From an uncultured Paracoccus sp. (lineage in GTDB: Bacteria > Pseudomonadota > Alphaproteobacteria > Rhodobacterales > Rhodobacteraceae), in NCBI GenBank assembly GCA_937859005.1, contig CALLYR010000539.1:1-7323 (forward strand): 7,323 bases of DNA, read 5' to 3'. The first letter of the stretch is position 1; every line of letters begins with the position of its first letter. Positions 1 to 5,651 of this stretch are shown here, piece by piece. The notes under the pieces were generated by a model. The model made no database searches, was not told where the DNA came from, and saw only the letters and a program-made list of their open reading frames with translations. The translations under genes were made by a program, and so were the position numbers.

Positions 1-899
1 TAGCACAGTTCGAAATGCAGGAATGGATGGTCCTCGTTGCAGCCCCAGTAGCGGCCATAGAGCGTGTCGCGCCCGATCAGGTTCAGCGCCCCGGCCACCG
101 GCCGCCCCTCGCGTTCGGCCAGCACCAGCAGGCAGTCGTCGCGCATCGTGTCGTGCAGCGCGTCGAAGAAGGCGCGCGTCAGATAGGGCCGCCCCCATTT
201 GCGCCCGCCGGTGTCCTGATAGAAGGTCCAGAACGCGTCCCAATGCTCGGGCCGGATGTCGTCGCCGCGCAGGCTGCGGATGGTGCCGCCGAAAGCCTGC
301 GCGCGTTCGCGTTCCTTGCGGATGGCCTTGCGCTTGCGGCTGGACAGCTGCGCGAGGAAGTCGTCGAAACTGGCATAACCCGCGTTTTCCCAGTGATACT
401 GGGTCGTCGTCCGCCCCAGCCAGCCCTGTGATTCGCCAAGGGCGCGCTCGGCTTCGGTGCAGAAGGTGACATGGGCCGAGGACAGTTCCGCCTGCCCGGC
501 CACATGCGCCATCGCGGCCAGCAGCGCGGCCTGGACCTGCGGGTCGTCCGCGATCAGGCGCGGCCCCGTCACGGGGGTGAAGGGCACCGCGCATTGCAGC
601 TTCGGGTAATACTGCCCCCCCGCCCGCCGCCAGGCATCGGCCCAGGCGTGGTCGAAGATATATTCGCCCTGGCTGTGGGTCTTCAGATAGGCGGGCGCGA
701 CACCCACGACCCTGCCGTCCAGCCTTGCCACCAGATGGCTGGGATGCCAGCCGGTGCGCCCGCCCACGGACCCAGAATCCTCCAGCGCCGAAAGGAACCG
801 GTGCGTGGTGAAGGGATCGCCGCCGGGGCCGCAGGCATCCCATTCGGCGGCAGGGACATCGGCAATGCGGGGCAGGACGGAAACGGTCAGCTCGGCCAT
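1..899 (-). CDS. FemAB-like / GNAT-type acyltransferase (COG3146, PF04339-like), 3' end cut by window edge
   Basis: The reading frame starts at an ATG (complement of 897-899) and stays open for 299 codons to the left edge, where a partial codon beginning TA fits the Tyr usual after His-Phe-Glu-x-Cys in this family. I recognise the 'peptidogalycan biosynthesis/recognition' FemAB-like family (formerly DUF482), often annotated as GNAT N-acetyltransferase. Visible hallmarks are an N-terminal half with PAYLKTHSQGEY (about residues 69-80), a basic SSRKRKAIRKERERA stretch (186-200), DAFWTFYQDTGGRKWGRPYL (221-240), and RYWGCNEDHPFLHFELC at the visible end (283-299). Family members are about 380-390 residues, so some 80-90 C-terminal residues lie outside. 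Substrate and role are not established; an aminoacyl or acyl transfer is inferred from the fold. No strong Shine-Dalgarno sequence is seen. It lies 67 bp downstream of ilvE on the same strand and may be cotranscribed. Confidence 0.85.
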   Translation of the reverse strand, partial: MAELTVSVLPRIADVPAAEWDACGPGGDPFTTHRFLSALEDSGSVGGRTGWHPSHLVARLDGRVVGVAPAYLKTHSQGEYIFDHAWADAWRRAGGQYYPKLQCAVPFTPVTGPRLIADDPQVQAALLAAMAHVAGQAELSSAHVTFCTEAERALGESQGWLGRTTTQYHWENAGYASFDDFLAQLSSRKRKAIRKERERAQAFGGTIRSLRGDDIRPEHWDAFWTFYQDTGGRKWGRPYLTRAFFDALHDTMRDDCLLVLAEREGRPVAGALNLIGRDTLYGRYWGCNEDHPFLHFELC

Positions 900-966
900 G
901 CCCGAACAGATAGGCCGCCGCCCGCGAAAGGCAACGGCCCCTTCTGCGCTTCGCTGATGCCCGGTA

Positions 967-1839
967 TCAGGCGCGGACCAGCTTTTCGTAATCCTCGGCG
1001 ATCTTGCGGGTGGTCGGGCCGACTTGGAAGTTCCAGTCCTCGCCGATCTGGGCCACGGGCGTCACCTCGGCCGCCGACCCGGTCAGGAAGCATTCCTGGA
1101 AGGTCGCGACCTCCTCGGGCAGAATGTGGCGCTCAAAGACCGGGGCGCCCTGGTCCTTCAGCATCTGGATGATGGTCTGGCGCGTGATCCCGTTCAGGAA
1201 CACGTCGGCCAGGGGCGTATGCACCTCCCCGTCGCGGACGAAGAAGACGTTGGCCCCGGTCGCCTCGGCCACATAGCCGCGATAGTCCATGAACAGCGCG
1301 TCCGAGCAGCCCTTCTTTTCCGCCGCGTGCTTGGACATGGTGCAGATCATGTAAAGACCCGCGGCCTTGGCCGCCGCCGGGATCGTCTCGGGGCTGGGCC
1401 GCTTCCACTTGGCGATGTCGAGTTTCGCCCCCTGCCATTTCGCGTCGCCGTAATAGCTGCCCCATTCCCAGGTGCAGATCGCCAGCCGCACCGGGTTGTG
1501 GCTGGCCGCGACTCCCATGTCCGGCCCCGCGCCGCGGAAGGCCAGCGCCCGAACATAGGCGTTGTCAAAGCCGTTGGCGTCCAGAACCTGCCGCTTGGCG
1601 GCGTCGATTTCCTCGGCCGTCCAGGGGATGTCCATGTCGATGAGCTGGCCGGATTTCAGCAGTCGCTGCGAATGTTCGTGGCCCTTGAAGATCTTGCCGT
1701 CATAGCAGCGCTCGCCCTCGAACACGGCGCTGGCGTAATGCAGGGCATGGGTCAGGACGTGCACCTTGGCGTCGCGCCAGTCGACCAGTTCGCCGTCCAT
1801 CCAGATCTTGCCGTCACGGTCCTCATAGCTGCCAGCCAT
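967..1839 (-). CDS. ilvE: Branched-chain amino acid aminotransferase (EC 2.6.1.42)
   Basis: This 290-residue protein is a fold-type IV PLP aminotransferase that interconverts leucine, isoleucine and valine with their 2-oxo acids, using glutamate/2-oxoglutarate in the cytoplasm. Seen: HALHYASAVFEGER near the N-terminus (31-44), the Schiff-base lysine in PAAAKAAG (K158, equivalent to K159 of E. coli IlvE), the cofactor-binding segment GYVAEATGANVFFV with E192 (188-201), NGITR (216-220) and TGSAAEVTPV (253-262). Length matches the usual 285-310 residues. I chose the ATG at 1839 because GGAGG lies 10 nt upstream and the family begins near here; an upstream in-frame start at 1887 would add 16 residues that look unrelated to the family. 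The gene is divergent from the MarR-type gene and 67 bp upstream of the FemAB-like gene. D-amino acid transaminase or ADC lyase are related alternatives but fit less well. Confidence 0.95.
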   Translation of the reverse strand: MAGSYEDRDGKIWMDGELVDWRDAKVHVLTHALHYASAVFEGERCYDGKIFKGHEHSQRLLKSGQLIDMDIPWTAEEIDAAKRQVLDANGFDNAYVRALAFRGAGPDMGVAASHNPVRLAICTWEWGSYYGDAKWQGAKLDIAKWKRPSPETIPAAAKAAGLYMICTMSKHAAEKKGCSDALFMDYRGYVAEATGANVFFVRDGEVHTPLADVFLNGITRQTIIQMLKDQGAPVFERHILPEEVATFQECFLTGSAAEVTPVAQIGEDWNFQVGPTTRKIAEDYEKLVRA

Positions 1840-1849
1840 CTTTCCCGGT

Positions 1850-1854
1850 CCTCC
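1850..1854 (-). promoter_or_regulatory. Ribosome binding site of ilvE
   Basis: On the minus strand GGAGG is followed by 10 nt and then the ATG at 1839. It decides the start in favour of 1839 over the in-frame upstream codon at 1887. Confidence 0.6.
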
Positions 1855-1922
1855 CGACCATGCATTTCCGATTGTTTCGCCCGACACCGCAGCGCGGCCA
1901 TAAAGTTGCGCGACCCAGCCCC

Positions 1923-1951
1923 GCGCTATCGATTGATTCTTGGAAAGTCAA
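1923..1951 (-). promoter_or_regulatory. Candidate sigma-70 type promoter for ilvE
   Basis: On the minus strand TTGACT (1946-1951) matches the -35 consensus at 5 of 6 positions. Seventeen nt further lies TAGCGC (1923-1928), a poor -10 match. Alphaproteobacterial -10 boxes are often degenerate, so the -35 carries most of the weight. A 5' leader of about 80 nt would follow. This is a reading by eye with no transcript evidence. Confidence 0.3.
1933..1951. promoter_or_regulatory. Imperfect 19-bp palindrome, candidate operator in the divergent region
   Basis: TTGATT (1933-1938), 7 nt, AGTCAA (1946-1951): five of six arm positions pair. It covers the spacer and -35 of the candidate ilvE promoter and the -35 of the candidate petP promoter. 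Size and symmetry suit a dimeric MarR-type regulator, so autoregulation by the neighbouring gene is possible. It resembles an FNR box only superficially, because the half-site spacing is too long. Confidence 0.25.
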
Positions 1952-1968
1952 CAAGACTGTCCTATTGA
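1940..1968 (+). promoter_or_regulatory. Candidate promoter for petP-petR
   Basis: TTGGAA (1940-1945; 4 of 6 to the -35 consensus), a 17-nt spacer, and TATTGA (1963-1968; 3 of 6 to the -10). The spacing is ideal but the boxes are only fair. It overlaps the candidate ilvE promoter on the other strand, so the two transcription units would compete or be co-regulated. Confidence 0.28.
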
Positions 1969-1980
1969 TGATGAAACAGG
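1961..1980. promoter_or_regulatory. Imperfect 20-bp palindrome just upstream of the petP ribosome binding site
   Basis: CCTATT (1961-1966), 8 nt, AACAGG (1975-1980): five of six arm positions are complementary. It covers the candidate -10 box and ends 4 nt before the GGAGG. It could be a repressor site for autoregulation, or chance; there is no comparative support here. Confidence 0.2.
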
Positions 1981-1984
1981 CTGG

Positions 1985-1989
1985 GGAGG
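1985..1989 (+). promoter_or_regulatory. Ribosome binding site of the MarR-type gene
   Basis: GGAGG lies 4 nt before the ATG at 1994. It is the strongest Shine-Dalgarno sequence in the window and fixes this start over the in-frame TTG at 1940. Confidence 0.7.
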
Positions 1990-1993
1990 AAAC

Positions 1994-2524
1994 ATGCAAC
2001 AGGCAGGCGCACGGACAGGCATGACCGGCGGGCTGGGGGGCGAAAGCCTGCTGTTCCTGACCGACGAGCAACTGCGCCGGGGAATCGAGGCGATGTATTT
2101 CGCCTATCGCGCCTTCACCGCCGATCCCGACCTGATCCTTGAAGACATCGGCTATGGCCGCGCCCATCACCGCACGCTGCATTTCATCAACCGCGATCCG
2201 GGGCTGACGGTCACGGCGCTGCTGGACGTGCTGGGGGTGACGAAGCAGTCGCTGAACCGGGTTCTGCGCACATTGCTGGAAGACGGGATGGTGGACAGCC
2301 GTGTCGGCCGCCGCGACCGGCGGGAACGGCAGCTGTTCCTGACCGACAAGGGCACCCTGCTGGAACGCCGCCTGTCCGAGGCGCAGCGCGCCCGGATGCG
2401 CGCCGCCTATCGCGCCGCAGGGCCGCAGGCGGTCGCGGGCTTCCGCCAGGTGCTGGAATCGATGATGGACCGCGACACGCTGCGCCAGTTCCAGTCGCTG
2501 CGCGAGATCGAGGCCAAGGGATGA
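1994..2524 (+). CDS. petP: MarR-family winged-helix transcriptional regulator, probable PetP
   Basis: A 176-residue protein with the MarR layout: an N-terminal dimerisation helix region (about 22-62, LTDEQLRRGIEAMYFAYRAF), a helix-turn-helix (about 70-100, LTVTALLDVLGVTKQSLNRV then LLEDGMV), a basic wing (103-120, with GRRDRRERQLFLTDKG), and a long C-terminal helical region. It should bind DNA as a dimer. The start at 1994 is set by GGAGG. Its stop overlaps the start of the response regulator gene (ATGA, 2521-2524), so the two are probably translationally coupled. A MarR gene tightly followed by an orphan OmpR-type regulator matches PetP-PetR of Rhodobacter capsulatus, where they affect cytochrome bc1-dependent respiratory and photosynthetic growth. 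The symbol rests on this pairing and general resemblance, not on an alignment. The family assignment is firm; the ligand is unknown. Confidence 0.9.
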   Translation: MQQAGARTGMTGGLGGESLLFLTDEQLRRGIEAMYFAYRAFTADPDLILEDIGYGRAHHRTLHFINRDPGLTVTALLDVLGVTKQSLNRVLRTLLEDGMVDSRVGRRDRRERQLFLTDKGTLLERRLSEAQRARMRAAYRAAGPQAVAGFRQVLESMMDRDTLRQFQSLREIEAKG

Positions 2525-3231
2525 CCGAAAGGCCGCCCGAATGTCATGTGCTGGTGGTGGACGACGACGAACGCATCCGCACGCTGCTGCGCCGCTTTCT
2601 GGTGCGCCACGGCTATTACGTCACCACCGCCCGCGACGCGGCGCAGGCGCGGCGGCTGCTGGCGGGGCTGGACTTCGACCTGATCGTGCTGGACGTGATG
2701 ATGCCGGGCGAGGACGGGTTTTCCCTGACCCGCGACCTGCGCAAGCGCAGCCAGACGCCGATCCTGCTGCTGACGGCGCGGGGCGAGATCGACGACCGCA
2801 TCACCGGGCTGGAATCGGGGGCCGACGATTACCTGCCCAAGCCCTTCGAGCCGCGCGAGTTGCTGCTGCGCATCGCCGCGATCCTGCGGCGCGTGCCGGC
2901 TGCGGAAAACCGGGGGCCGAAATATCTGGGGCTCGGTCCGCTGCGCTATGACGCGGCCAAGGGGGAATTGTGGCAGGGCGACAGCCACATCCGCCTGACC
3001 GGCAGCGAACAGACGCTGATGCGGCGGCTGGCTGACACGCCGGGCGAGCCGGTCAGCCGCGCCGCGCTGATCGAGGAGATGGGCCGCGGCCCCGACGAGG
3101 GCGGCGAGAACAGCGAGCGCGCCATCGACGTGCAGATCACCCGCCTGCGGCGCAAGCTGGAGCCGGACCCGCGGGAGCCGCGCTACCTGCAGACGGTGCG
3201 CGGGACGGGCTACATGCTGGTGCCGGACTGA
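2521..3231 (+). CDS. petR: OmpR/PhoB-family response regulator, probable PetR
   Basis: A 236-residue DNA-binding response regulator. The receiver domain (about 8-123) has the acidic pocket D14-D15, the phosphoacceptor D58 in LIVLDVMMP, T85 in LLLTARG and K107 in YLPKPFEPREL, so all conserved phosphorylation residues are present. The effector domain (about 135-235) is a winged helix with ERAIDVQITRLRRKLE as the recognition helix region (199-214) and YLQTVRGTGYML as the wing (222-233). The ATG overlaps the MarR-type stop by 4 nt, with GAGG inside that gene's 3' end acting as ribosome binding site. No histidine kinase lies next to it; the following gene is on the opposite strand. The PetR identity is inferred from pairing with the MarR protein and general resemblance. 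Orphan status fits PetR, but other OmpR-family regulators cannot be excluded. Confidence 0.93.
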   Translation: MTERPPECHVLVVDDDERIRTLLRRFLVRHGYYVTTARDAAQARRLLAGLDFDLIVLDVMMPGEDGFSLTRDLRKRSQTPILLLTARGEIDDRITGLESGADDYLPKPFEPRELLLRIAAILRRVPAAENRGPKYLGLGPLRYDAAKGELWQGDSHIRLTGSEQTLMRRLADTPGEPVSRAALIEEMGRGPDEGGENSERAIDVQITRLRRKLEPDPREPRYLQTVRGTGYMLVPD

Positions 3232-3241
3232 GGGATGACGG

Positions 3242-3256
3242 GGGCCGGCCCGGCCC
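3242..3256. terminator. Perfect GC hairpin between convergent petR and rmlA, possible bidirectional terminator
   Basis: GGGCCG (3242-3247), loop GCC (3248-3250), CGGCCC (3251-3256): a fully paired 6-bp stem, extendable by one G-T wobble pair (3241/3257). It sits 10 nt after the petR stop and abuts the rmlA stop. There is no T-tract on either side, so it is not a classical intrinsic terminator. A palindrome in a 25-bp convergent gap could serve both strands, but base composition this GC-rich makes short hairpins common. Confidence 0.4.
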
Positions 3257-4129
3257 TCAATCGAGCAGCCGCGCCAGATACCTGCCGTAGTCGTTCTTGC
3301 CGAACATGCGGGCGCGGGCGCGCAGGTCGATGTCGCTGATCCAGCCCATCTGGTGGGCGATCTCGTCGGGGCAGCCCGACTGCATGCCCTGGCGCTGTTC
3401 CAGGGTGCGCACGAAGTTGCCCGCGTCCAGCAGGCTGGCGTGGGTGCCGGTGTCGAGCCAGGCATAGCCGCGGCCCATGCGTTCCACCGTCAGGCGGCCC
3501 TCGTGCAGATAGGTCTCCAGCAGGGTGGTGATCTCCAGCTCGCCCCGGTCCGAGGGACGCACCGCGCGCGCCCGCGCCGGCGCGCTGCCGTCGAGGAAAT
3601 AGAGGCCCGTCACCGCATAGTTCGACGGCGGCACGGCGGGCTTCTCGATGATCTGCACGGCGCGGCCCCGGTCGTCGAAGGCCACGACGCCGTAGCGTTC
3701 GGGATCGGCCACGTGATAGCCGAAGACCGTCGCCTCCGCGCGCCCGTCGGCGGCGGCCAGCAGGTCCGTCAGCCCGTGGCCGAAGAAGATGTTGTCGCCC
3801 AGCACCATCGCCGAGGGCGCGCCCGCCAGGAAATCCTCGGCCAGCACATAGGCCTGCGCCAGCCCCTCGGGGCGGGGCTGGACGATCCAGGTGAAGCGCA
3901 CGCCCCACTGGTGGCCCTCGCCCAGCAGGCGCTGGAACTGGGCCTGGTCCTCGGGGGTGGTGATGATGGCGATCTCGCGGATGCCGGCCAGCATCAGCAC
4001 GCTGATCGGGTAATAGATCATCGGCTTGTCATAGACCGGCAGCAGCTGCTTGGACACGCCCATGGTGATGGGATAGAGCCGCGTCCCCGACCCCCCGGCC
4101 AGGATGATGCCCTTGCGCTGCGTCGTCAT
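3257..4129 (-). CDS. rmlA: Glucose-1-phosphate thymidylyltransferase (EC 2.7.7.24)
   Basis: A 290-residue nucleotidyltransferase that joins glucose-1-phosphate and dTTP to give dTDP-glucose, the first step of dTDP-L-rhamnose synthesis. Seen: the nucleotide-binding signature AGGSGTRLYP (11-20), SKQLLPVYDKPMIYYP (26-41), QPRPEGLAQAY (84-94), VLGDNIFFG (109-117), YGVVAFD (146-152), IEKP (161-164), RGELEIT (195-201) and WLDTGT (224-229). Length is typical of RmlA (about 290). It is the last gene of the operon: its ATG overlaps the rmlD stop by 4 nt (ATGA, 4126-4129) and AAGGA lies 9 nt upstream. The frame stays open further upstream, but that part lies inside rmlD, so longer versions are not credible. 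The stop faces petR across 25 bp. Confidence 0.97.
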   Translation of the reverse strand: MTTQRKGIILAGGSGTRLYPITMGVSKQLLPVYDKPMIYYPISVLMLAGIREIAIITTPEDQAQFQRLLGEGHQWGVRFTWIVQPRPEGLAQAYVLAEDFLAGAPSAMVLGDNIFFGHGLTDLLAAADGRAEATVFGYHVADPERYGVVAFDDRGRAVQIIEKPAVPPSNYAVTGLYFLDGSAPARARAVRPSDRGELEITTLLETYLHEGRLTVERMGRGYAWLDTGTHASLLDAGNFVRTLEQRQGMQSGCPDEIAHQMGWISDIDLRARARMFGKNDYGRYLARLLD

Positions 4130-4974
4130 GCGTTCAGTTCCTTCAGCACATCGGCCAGCCCGGCCCGCCAGTCGGGGCGCGGGATGCCGAAATCGCGGGT
4201 GATGGCGGCGCAGTCGAGCCGCGAATTCAGCGGCCGCCGCGCCGGGGTGGGGTAGTCGCTGGTCTGGATGTCCACGACCCCGGCGGTCAGCCCGGCCTGC
4301 GCGAGGATCTCGCGCGCGAAACCGGCCCAGCTCACGTCGGGGGCGCCCGCGAAATGATAGAGGCCGCCCCTGGCCGGATCGGCCGCCATCCGTTCCGCCA
4401 TCGCCAGCACCGCGCGGGCGATGGCGGCGGCGGGTGTCGGCCCGCCGACCTGGTCGGCGACCACGGTCAGGCGCGGCCGCTCCGCTCCCAGCCGCAGCAT
4501 GGTCTTCACGAAATTGGCCCCATGGGCGCTGAATACCCAGCTTGTCCGCAGCACCGCCCACTGGCCGCCGGCCGCGGCAATGGCGCGCTCGCCGTCGAGC
4601 TTGGTCTGCCCATAGGCGCCCAGGGGGCCGGTCGGCGCGTCCTCGGGCCGCGGCTGGTCGCCCGCGCCGTCGAAGACATAGTCGGTCGAGACATGGACGA
4701 AGGGCACGCCCAGTTCCGCGCAGGCCGCGGCCATCGCGCCCGGCGCCCCGGCATTGACCAGCCGCGCGGTCTCCGCCTCGGCTTCGGCCCGGTCCACCGC
4801 GGTCCAGGCGGCGGCGTTGATGACCGCGCGCGGCCGCGCGGCGCGGATCAGCGCGGCGCAGGCGGCGGGATCGGTCAGGTCGGCCTCGTCGCGGCCCGCA
4901 AACCGCGCCCCCGGCGCGATCCGCGCCAGTTCCCGCGCGACCTGGCCCGTCTTGCCGAACACCAGGATCGTCAT
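4126..4974 (-). CDS. rmlD: dTDP-4-dehydrorhamnose reductase (EC 1.1.1.133)
   Basis: A 282-residue short-chain dehydrogenase/reductase that reduces dTDP-4-dehydrorhamnose to dTDP-L-rhamnose with NAD(P)H, the last step of the pathway. Seen: the Rossmann loop FGKTGQVA (6-13), INAAAWTAVDRAE (52-64), HVSTDYVFDG (94-103), the catalytic YGQTK (121-125, Y121 and K125), RTSWVF (143-148), and the C-terminal PARRPLNSRLD (244-254) typical of RmlD. Length is close to the usual 285-300. The first Gly of the cofactor loop is followed by Lys-Thr where many homologues have x-x-G-Q; the core still matches. Its start overlaps the sulfotransferase-like stop (ATGA, 4971-4974) and its stop overlaps the rmlA start. 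AGGGG upstream of the ATG may serve as ribosome binding site. Confidence 0.96.
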   Translation of the reverse strand: MTILVFGKTGQVARELARIAPGARFAGRDEADLTDPAACAALIRAARPRAVINAAAWTAVDRAEAEAETARLVNAGAPGAMAAACAELGVPFVHVSTDYVFDGAGDQPRPEDAPTGPLGAYGQTKLDGERAIAAAGGQWAVLRTSWVFSAHGANFVKTMLRLGAERPRLTVVADQVGGPTPAAAIARAVLAMAERMAADPARGGLYHFAGAPDVSWAGFAREILAQAGLTAGVVDIQTSDYPTPARRPLNSRLDCAAITRDFGIPRPDWRAGLADVLKELNA

Positions 4975-5651
4975 TGCCCCGCCCCTGCGCCCCGGCGGTT
5001 CAGCCGCAGATCCAGCCCGTCGAACAGGCCCGGTTGCCCCAGGGCCCGCGCAAGGGCCGGCAGGATCGAGCCCTCGCGCGCCACCGCCATGTCATAGTCG
5101 ATTTCCACCCCGTCGCCGATCTGCGCCCAGAAGCGGCGCACGGCGGCAGCATCGTAATACCAGTCCCCATCGCTGCTGAGGGCGTCGGGCAGCGCCTCCT
5201 GACGTTCCCACATGCCGATGCGGACCAGTTCGTCGGTGCGGCTGGCCCGCCAGTCGTCCACATCGCGGAAGGCCATGATCGGCACGACGCGCGCGAACAC
5301 CTGCCCAAGGGTGCCCTTGAGCACCTGCGCCTCGAGCGCGTCGCGCATCATGCAGAATTCCTGGCTGCTGATCAGCAGGTCGTGCCGGCCGCCCCGCGCC
5401 GCGTCCATCCGGGCGGCAAGCTCGTCAAAGATCGCCACGTCCACGGGGGCCGAAATCCCCAGCAGGCGCGGGATCGTCCAGAGCGAGGGGCGGATGAAAT
5501 GGTTGGCCAGCTCCTGCGCGTTGGCCTCGGGCCAGAGCGCGATGCCGGCGGCGGCAAGCTCGGCCTCGCGCAGGCCGACGGCCCGCTGGATCGAGGTCGT
5601 GCCCGTCTTGTGCGTGCCGACATGCAGCCACAAGGTGCCCTGCGGACGCAT
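4971..5651 (-). CDS. Sulfotransferase-like protein inside the dTDP-rhamnose operon
   Basis: A 226-residue protein of sulfotransferase type. The N-terminal P-loop-like LHVGTHKTGTTSIQ (9-22) fits the loop that binds the 5'-phosphosulfate of PAPS. R129 in MAFRD followed eight residues later by S137 matches the Arg/Ser pair that binds the 3'-phosphate in known sulfotransferases. ISSQEF (94-99, with E98) could include an acidic active-site residue, which is a guess. No signal peptide or membrane segment is seen. It is short for the family (usually 250-350), but motifs lie where expected and the frame is intact. The ATG at 5651 shares its A with the rmlB stop (TGATG); a longer upstream frame would lie within rmlB and was discarded. 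The acceptor is unknown. Position between rmlB and rmlD suggests sulfation of a rhamnose-containing glycan. A P-loop protein without sulfotransferase activity is the main alternative. Confidence 0.8.
   Translation of the reverse strand: MRPQGTLWLHVGTHKTGTTSIQRAVGLREAELAAAGIALWPEANAQELANHFIRPSLWTIPRLLGISAPVDVAIFDELAARMDAARGGRHDLLISSQEFCMMRDALEAQVLKGTLGQVFARVVPIMAFRDVDDWRASRTDELVRIGMWERQEALPDALSSDGDWYYDAAAVRRFWAQIGDGVEIDYDMAVAREGSILPALARALGQPGLFDGLDLRLNRRGAGAGQ

Noticed and set aside
900..966. Intrinsic terminator between ilvE and the FemAB-like gene
   Set aside because: Only short mismatched complementarity (around GAAAGG and CCCTTC) is seen, without a T-tract, so I do not call one.
1840..1887. 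N-terminal extension of IlvE by 16 residues
   Set aside because: The extra residues do not resemble the family and GGAGG before the ATG at 1839 would fall inside the extended coding region.
1933..1951. FNR/Anr-type box (TTGAT-N4-ATCAA) suggested by TTGAT and TCAA
   Set aside because: The half-sites are 9 nt apart instead of 4 and one arm has a mismatch, so it does not fit the FNR consensus.
1024..1968. Long plus-strand frame of 314 codons antisense to ilvE
   Set aside because: It mirrors ilvE in the opposite strand, has no recognisable domain, and long open antisense frames are expected where third positions are strongly G/C.
1940..1993. Longer MarR-type protein from the TTG at 1940
   Set aside because: No ribosome binding site is seen there, it would translate the likely promoter, and GGAGG directly precedes the ATG at 1994.
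2407..3465. Minus-strand frame of 352 codons covering petP, petR and the end of rmlA
   Set aside because: It spans the convergent junction and conflicts with three supported genes; its sequence looks like shadow coding.
4130..4561. Upstream extension of the rmlA frame
   Set aside because: The extension lies wholly inside rmlD in another frame and has low-complexity Gly/Arg/Ala content typical of shadow frames in GC-rich DNA. RmlA begins just before its GGSGTRLYP signature.
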